Shown in pieces: positions 57,725-64,000 of a stretch of 64,000 bases of DNA (within the stretch, counting starts at the first letter, position 1; every line of letters starts with the position of its first letter). The stretch covers positions 3,286,001 through 3,350,000 of the forward strand of contig CM034107.1 of assembly GCA_019914945.1 (NCBI GenBank), read 5' to 3'. Under the pieces are notes generated by a model. That model had not been told where the DNA came from and searched no databases. It saw only the letters and a program-made list of their open reading frames with translations. The translations under genes and the position numbers were made by a program. The stretch is from Typha latifolia (taxonomy: Eukaryota > Streptophyta > Magnoliopsida > Poales > Typhaceae).

Positions 57725-60700
57725 ATGGCGGGCCTATTGGCTTGGGCGGCCGACGTCGTCGGCGCCACCACCGACGACGACGATAAGCGCCTCATCCCCG
57801 TGGTCTTCACACCGGAGCAGCAAGAGCGCGCTTTGGAGCTCGACCAGAAAGCTGCCTCCTTGAGGCGTTCGATCCAAGATCTACGGCTCCGGATCCCTCC
57901 TTCTCACATCTCCCAACGCCTCCCCTACCTCCATGCCCACTCCGTCGCCTCCAACGCCGCCCTCGCCCTTCAGTTGAATTCTCATTCCACCACTCGAGAG
58001 CAGGTGATGTTGGTGCCCGCAAATTGTATTTGAGATTGTTTCCTGTATTTGATGTCGATTTTTGACTAAATTGAGACTTAAGTATGTTGGGTCGGATTCT
58101 TTTTAAATTGAATTATGGCTGGTTGGCTTTGTTTTCTTTGTTGGTGCTCTTAAGCAGTAGATTTTGTTCCCTCCAATTGAATGCCCACCCCCACTTGGTG
58201 CCTCTTACATTGTACAGTTTGGGATTATTTCTCAGATGGGTTTGTTGGTCGTTGGGCATTTCAATGCGAATTTAGGTTTAAAGTTGAGATTTTTGGGTGT
58301 TGGGTTGAGTTAATTTTCTTTATCAGTTCTCTTAGCCGTGCTCGTTTCCTCCAATTGAACGCCCGCTCCGCCACCCAAGAATAGGTGATGTTGGCGCTCG
58401 CGGTCTCAAATTGTAATGCTCTGGGAACGTGCATTTTGGGACTCAGATCGGTTTGTGGGTTTTATGTATTAGTTTTAGGTTAAAATTAAGATCTTTGGGC
58501 GCTGGGTTGCATTAGTTTGGAAGAAATTTGTTAGTTTTCTCAGACAGGAGTGTTGATTCGTTCAGATAAATGGCTATGCTTTGAACATGGGGCTTCTGCT
58601 TATCACCAACATTAGACTTGTCCTCAGAAAAGACCCAAGAAGTGTTGAGTTGCTTTAATTTGGATGGAACTTTGGCTGGATAATTATTACAGGGCTGATA
58701 ACTTAGTATCATGTCCCTGTTCCGTAGACTATGAAGCTCATGTGGCTAAAGATTTCTGTTTCCTAATAAACTGGTGGATTGTTGTTATTGACATTTTAAC
58801 TATTTAAATTATTTACAAAAGCATCTCTTGTAAAATATGACCAACACCAAATCTCTAAAGCCCAGACTTCCTTGCTTGACCAGAGGAGGTAGGATGTGCA
58901 TTTGGTCAGATCTGGTATGGATCGTACATGGATGATAGTTGGAGTCTGCGGTATTTACCAGTTACATGAGTCTGTTCCATATCAACATCTTGCATATAGT
59001 TGAGTTTGATCATTTAAGTTGTCAGCGTCACACGACTAAATGTTCCTGTACTAACATTCAGATAAAAAGAATTCTTTTGATTAGTGTTGTACCGTTACTA
59101 TTGCTTATATTCAGGTTAAGATAATATACTGGAACTTCTTATGAGCGGCAAAGAGTGAAGCTTGTTAATATTTGTTCTTTTCATGCATTTATTATGACGA
59201 TTATGGTTTAATTTGAGCTTTTATATAGGCACAACAAAGAGAGAAAACACTGCAAGAAGAAAATGCTGCCTATGAGAAGGCTATATCAAATTGCCAACAG
59301 AAAATTGAGGAAAAGCTGCATGAAGCTGATCTGCTTGAAAGTAAACTGAAGGTGGAAAATGATACATTTTGAGCTATTGATTCTTATCTCTTGAACAAAT
59401 ACCAATTTCCAGAGGTTCATGTCTATCTCAGTTCTTACAAGCTTGATAGTTGAAAAAACCTTTGCCCTATCATGGTTATGATCGTGATGAACCAAACTTA
59501 TTTCACTTCTCATATGCATATGTTGGGACCCAATTGGTATAGCAGCATCTTTTGACCAAATTTTATCTACTATCAGTACTAAAGTCTACCGTATGTTTAC
59601 ATAAAGTCACGGACCTTGTAAATGAGGTTAAGGCCGACATATTTTGTCCTCCCCTAACCTTACATAGTTACATTAAGGGGAGTCGTGTGCACTTGTTATG
59701 CCCCATTATTTTAGAGAATCATTTGGATTAAATATTTCACTTTTTTTTTAATTTGCTTCTATGTCAGTCTTAACTTGGATTATTATGCTAGAGATGTGTT
59801 TCTAGGCTAAGTTTAATCTCAATATTTCTTGCAGGAAATGGACTTAATTGAAAAGAAATTAAAGGTTGAGCTGGATAAGGCACTGGAGGACAAAGCTAGT
59901 CAACATGAAGCATCAACTACTGCTTCAAATTTTATAGAACAAGTTCAGGAAGCAGAATCCTCGAAAAGTGTGAAGTCAAAAGACTTGGAGGATAAGAAGA
60001 ATGAGTTGGTATGCTGCTCCCCCTTTTTTCCTTTAGAAAGTGAAAAGTGGCATGTTTCTTGAGTCATCATTATTATTACTTATTGTCAGAGGTTATTGGA
60101 AGAGACAGTGCAGAGATTGGAAGATGAGTGGTCATTACTGCAACAAGAATCATTAAAGAAGCCTTCACCAGGTATTTGAAAATGAGTCACTTTCTAAACT
60201 ACCTTCCAACCATTAGTATTTTGGCAGACTATGTGCTGCCTTTTTTCAGTTTTCAGAAAGATACTGATAAATGGTAGAGAGTTGCAATTGAATAATTTTC
60301 TACATCAATCAAAACACATATTTGATAAGAGCCTAGCAATGAAGAGGATTGTTATCATTTTGCCACCAAAACTTGTAGGATTTTGATTTAAGTTGGACTT
60401 TATACCAAATAATCAAGTTGTAGTTCCATACTTCCATTCCATGGCTCAATTTGTATCATTGTATGTAAACAATGTGATTTTTTTTTTGTTGTATGCAGCT
60501 CAAAGGGAGAAACTACTGGAGAAACAATTGCACAGCCTAATTGAACAACTGACAGCAAAGCAAGTCAGTGCAACTTACATTTCCTAGCAGAAATTTATGA
60601 TATAACCTGTATCTTTCATATTCTTGACAACATTTCTCATTTTCTAGGCACAAGCAGAAAGGCTTATAACTGAGATACATGTCAAAGAGAAGGATTTAGA

Positions 60701-60947
60701 GAGATTAACTGATATGCAAAGGAAACTTGACAGTGGAGTTGCAGAAATGAATGCCGCAAGAAACCGGTTTGGAAGAAGCTTCGCAGTATCAGGAGCTTCT
60801 GATGATTATGATGTTAAGGCCTATCGTAGACCCAATCACACTGGAGGGAGAACAGAGAACCAGCAGAAGCTCATGCTTTTGAGATCTGCCTTTGTTCTTT
60901 ATATTTTAGCACTTCATATAATCGTTTTCATTAGACTCTCATTCTGA
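57725..60947 (+). CDS. Coiled-coil protein with C-terminal membrane anchor, unknown function
   Basis: Six exons, 57725-58003, 59229-59351, 59835-60008, 60090-60171, 60499-60563 and 60648-60947, all GT-AG and in phase, give 340 aa. Residues of about 30-60 and 93-290 are predicted coiled coil (EKTLQEENAAYEKAI, EMDLIEKKLKVELDKALEDKA, LLEETVQRLEDEWSLLQQE, REKLLEKQLHSLIEQL, KEKDLERLTDMQRKLDSG). The last about 25 residues, LMLLRSAFVLYILALHIIVF followed by IRLSF, form a hydrophobic helix at the extreme C-terminus. This is a tail-anchor layout, as in golgins and other tethers. The N-terminus (MAGLLAWAADVVG) is hydrophobic but short. A Golgi or ER tether is one idea; nothing in the sequence proves it. 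Confidence 0.8.
57969..58420. repeat. Tandem duplication of the exon 1/intron 1 junction
   Basis: The junction sequence TTCAGTTGAATTCTCATTCC ... CAGGTGATGTTGGTGCCCGC is repeated in degenerate form at about 58348-58418 (CTCCAATTGAACGCCCGCTC ... TAGGTGATGTTGGCGCTCGC), with a partial copy at about 58168-58205. Unit length is roughly 180 bp. Following sequence is also shared (TTGGGNGNTGGGTTGNNTTA). Confidence 0.65.
59610..59705 (+). mobile_element. Degenerate SINE-like (Au-SINE-type) 3' segment
   Basis: GGTTAAGGCCGACATATTTT, then GTCCTCCCCTAACC, then GGGGAGTCGTGTGCACTTG. This follows the order of the conserved 3' part of widespread plant tRNA-derived SINEs (GGTAAGG..GCGTACA.., CCTCCCC.GACC, GGGAG...GTGCACTGGG). 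It lies in intron 2 of the coiled-coil gene. The assignment is from memory of the consensus. Confidence 0.35.
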
Positions 60948-60989
60948 GAAATATACTGGAGATTTTCATTTTCTTCCAAGTTTGCAACC

Positions 60990-60992
<3 letters not shown>

Positions 60993-61032
<40 letters not shown>
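60993..61032. repeat. (AT)n microsatellite after the coiled-coil gene
   Basis: About 40 bp of TA repeat, some 45 bp after the stop codon and so probably within the 3' UTR. Another AT run lies at about 61362-61382. Confidence 0.8.
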
Positions 61033-61033
<1 letters not shown>

Positions 61034-61927
61034 CTTGTATTTGTAACATCAACCTGTGTTTAGTATTTACGTTTCTGTTTCAGTGCATAGTCATCACATT
61101 TGATGTTAAAAACAAGCATGATAAATAAAACAGGTGGTTGCAGCTGTGGGAATTTTTTCACTTTGAATGATTCTGAAAATCTCTTAATCCAATTTGCAAT
61201 AGTTTTTCTTTTACGCAAAGTATATCTTCAGAAGAACTTAAAATACCGGAATAGGTTTATTACTCAAACTTATTTACACGCGTATGTACCTTTTAATCCA
61301 CGTAGATATCACGTAAGACGATGCGTACATGCGATATTGGATACTCATAGATAAAATAGTATATATATATATATATATATATACACATGAGTTTGAATGG
61401 TTCAATATTTTGTTCCAACCCTTTAATTTGTTAACGGTTTAAAATAAAAACTGGTTATCGTGTTAGCAATTCTTATCGTATAAAATAGTTATTTCAGAAA
61501 GTAATTATATTTAATATATCTATATTGACATCCACTAATTATTAGGGGTGTAAACTAGCTCAGCCCGGTTTGAGAAGTATATTTTTTGGACTCTTGAGGC
61601 GAACTCCTTCCCACTATCAGGGGTGCTAAATTCTTTCAAAAAGCTTCTCGCCCGACTAGCTTTCGATAACACAGTGACCATGAGAAATACACCCTAACTT
61701 CGCACGCCTTTGCCACCTCCCTAGCACCGACGGGAGCAACTTAACTGCACCATCAGTTAAGCTCAGAGATTCAAGCCAAACACCGGTGTCCAGGACCCTA
61801 ACAATGACGTCGCGCAATGCAGACTCGATGGCCTAGATCAGGACAGAGATGAGCTAGAGGCCGATGGGAGCTTAGAGATGCCTTATCGTAGAAGGTAAGA
61901 AAAAAAAAAGGGGAAATCTCACTGATG
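61033..61927. other. Intergenic, mixed composition
   Basis: No gene seen. GGGGTGTAAACTAGCTCAGCCC near 61547 resembles a hAT left end, but no partner was found. The GC-richer piece 61590-61900 has no open frame of note. Confidence 0.4.
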
Positions 61928-62289
61928 AAGTGTCACACCTCGATCCGGGAACATGATAGCCATGAATCTCTAGGATAAAACCCGGAGAAAATATGAAAGC
62001 CCAAATAATAATCAAATCCTAAAATAGATTGACACAGTAAGACGGTATTTAGTCTTCAGAGTCCTCACTAAGCAGTTTCTTAAATTCCTGCAAAATAATA
62101 AGTCTTCATGAGCTAGACGCCCAGCAAGTAACCCACTCTACTAATAATATGTCTAATGACAAGCATCAATATGTGATACATATAGTAGCAGAAAAAAAAA
62201 ATCATAATAATAATATATAAGCCGTCTTGAAAAATAAATAATTTTCTTGTCTCTATATTGAATTTCAAAATCCATAGATACTAAATTAG

Positions 62290-62636
62290 AATTATAAATT
62301 ATTCATATTAACTCATTTTAAATAAATCAATATAAAACGAATTAATCTCCGTTAAAAGTGTATTTTCATGGGAATCAAATCATAAATCATTCATATTAAC
62401 ACAATCCGAATAAATCAGCATAAAATGAATCTCCTCTAAAGTATATTATCATGAAAATCAAATTATAAATCACTTATAATATCTCAATTTAAATAAATTA
62501 ATATAAAACAAATCAATCTTTACTGAAATTGTACTATCATGGAAATCGAATCATAAACCATTCATAATATCTCAATTTGAATAAATCAATATAGAAACAG
62601 TCGATCTTTGCCAAAAGTGTACTATCATGAAAACCC
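62290..62636. repeat. Tandem array, four units of about 86 bp
   Basis: Units start at about 62290, 62378, 62461 and 62549, each with AAT(T/C)ATAAA(T/C), then AAATAAATCAATATAAAA-like sequence, then a (T/A)TCATG(G/A)(G/A)AATC end. The copies are divergent, so the array is old. Confidence 0.7.
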
Positions 62637-63301
62637 GCCAAAATCGATAAAATGTCATATTGTCTCATTAATGGGTATCGCACTACCTACTCACCATCAG
62701 GATGGTGCCCGAGACTTTTCTAGATAGTCGATCCGTCTAGGGTCACAATAGGTACTCTGTAGTGCCCTACTGGCTTTTCCACTAGTCGTTGAGTAAGATT
62801 AGAGTCACCGGGACGAAAATCCATGAATCTTTTTCCTAATCCCGCCAGAGTCACTTGGTAGCACGTCACAACGTTGCATTCCAATAATCTTTTCCCTGGA
62901 CTTATCTTCTTGAAAACAAATTTGGTTCCATATCTCACTTTTATCAGTATTCAACTATACTGATTCATTCTGAATCTCAAGTATCAAATTCCTCAATCAC
63001 CAAAATTTTTAATTCTTCAAATACAATATATAAACGAATAATCCATAAATTCAAATACTACTATTTCCTCTAATATATATATATAATATAAATCATTCTT
63101 AATAGATCAGAAAATATGAATAAATAATAATCTAATATTTAATCTTGCAAAATTTCACTTCTCAAAAATAATGTTTTATTTTTTATCATATTCTAAAAAT
63201 AAAGAGCTCTTATATTTTATTTATAGAAAATAAAATATATTAGCATAAAGATCTCTATTATTTTCTGAAAATAAAATATAATAATAAATATTTTTTTACA
63301 A

Positions 63302-63549
63302 ATCCGAAATCCCTTTAAATTGAAGTAATTCTAATTTGTGTCTTATTTTTCTAAAAATAAAATAATATTATTTATTTTCAGGAATCCGAAATCCATATAA
63401 ATTGAAATATTCCTAATTTCTATCTTATTTTCTACAATAGAAATAGATATTAATATTTTTTCAGAAATCTAAAATTCATTTAAATTGAAATATTCCTAAT
63501 TTATTTCTTATTTTCTATAATAAAAGTAAATACTTTGAAATCTGAAAAA
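63302..63549. repeat. Tandem array, three units of about 86 bp
   Basis: Each unit contains AAAT(C/T)C(C/A)..TAAATTGAA(A/G)TATTCCTAAT-like sequence, then TCTTATTTTCTA and a Ttt-rich end. Same unit length as the array at 62290 but different sequence. Confidence 0.65.
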
Positions 63550-64000
63550 TAATAAACAATAAAATCCCCCTTTTTTTCCGAGAATGATAAATAAGAATTT
63601 TCTAAAATACAAAATCTTAACATTTCTAAATTCTTTATTAAAAATCTTTAAAATAACTAATTTCTTAACTTCTCCCATAACTTCATTATATTGTAAATTT
63701 TCTTATCTTATAAAATTAAACAACATAAGAATAAACATAAAGATATTTATAATTTATCAATTCTATTTTTATAGAATAAAAATTTAAGAAAATATGAGTG
63801 GGAATTTGTCTCAATCCAAAATAATTTAATTTTAGCATCCTAATAGTAATATGCACGAATTCCAAAGTGCTCCATCTTCTCTTTCTTTTTCTTCTCTTTG
63901 GTATGATAAAATATTTCTCTCTATTTTCTATTCTTATTTTTTCTAACCTTCCTCAAGAATAATCTTTTTCCCTTTTTTTCTCTCAGTACTGTAGCATTTT

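Larger units (their letters stand above)
61928..64000. mobile_element. Probable LTR-retroelement-derived, AT-rich repeat DNA (runs off the window)
   Basis: Starts near TGTCACACCTCGATCCGGGA, similar to the TGTCACNCCCCG start of many Ty3/gypsy chromovirus LTRs. It continues with a block containing GCCCAGCAAGTAA, which I recall from such LTRs. Two tandem arrays follow. No polyprotein is present in the window, so orientation and family are uncertain. Confidence 0.35.

Noticed and set aside
1..64000. CRISPR arrays, bacterial operons, rRNA or tRNA genes
   Set aside because: Tandem repeats here lack regular spacer structure, the genes are spliced plant genes, and no tRNA cloverleaf or rRNA block was recognised by eye. 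A tRNAscan-SE run would settle tRNAs.

Overview
This 64 kb window is nuclear DNA from a flowering plant. Genes are split by GT-AG introns and separated by AT-rich, transposon-littered spacers. Several coding exons are very GC-rich next to AT-rich introns (strongest in the last exons of the two TBL genes), which suggests a monocot, probably a commelinid such as a palm or pineapple relative. I infer that from composition and protein flavour only. No viral, bacterial or organellar segment was recognised.

Layout. 0.5-1.9 kb (-): a CONSTANS/Hd1-type flowering regulator whose two B-boxes appear fused into one. 4.3-8.1 kb (-): an STK16-like kinase. 9.9-14.5 kb (-): an NIK1-type LRR receptor kinase, fully reconstructed in 11 exons. 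14.5-24.6 kb: a 10 kb gene-poor block with a MITE, a SINE-like unit, possible retroelement scars and a decayed copy of B3-gene flanking DNA. 24.6-29.8 kb (+): a tandem pair of double-B3 (REM-type) genes. 30.6-35.6 kb (-): an FLX-like coiled-coil gene with a Gly/Tyr/Ser-rich repeat tail and a long 5' UTR intron. 35.7-36.4 kb: a dead LINE RNase H fragment. 37.3-41.8 kb: a complete but inactivated hAT transposon with a perfect 8-bp target duplication. 42.2-44.5 kb (+): a probable plastid coiled-coil protein. 47.6-55.8 kb (+): a tandem pair of TBL O-acetyltransferase genes with a LINE RT fragment between them. 57.7-60.9 kb (+): a coiled-coil, tail-anchored protein. 61-64 kb: AT-rich repeat DNA with two tandem arrays and retroelement-like sequence.

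The genes form no operon or pathway. The CO-like and FLX-like genes both belong to families linked to flowering-time control, NIK and the STK16-like protein are signalling kinases, and the TBL pair modifies cell-wall polysaccharides. Two local tandem duplications (B3 and TBL) and repeated transposon insertion explain most of the structure. Exon boundaries were worked out by hand from splice-site motifs, frame continuity and family knowledge; every multi-exon model given here keeps an open frame from ATG to stop, except the transposase, which is a pseudogene.
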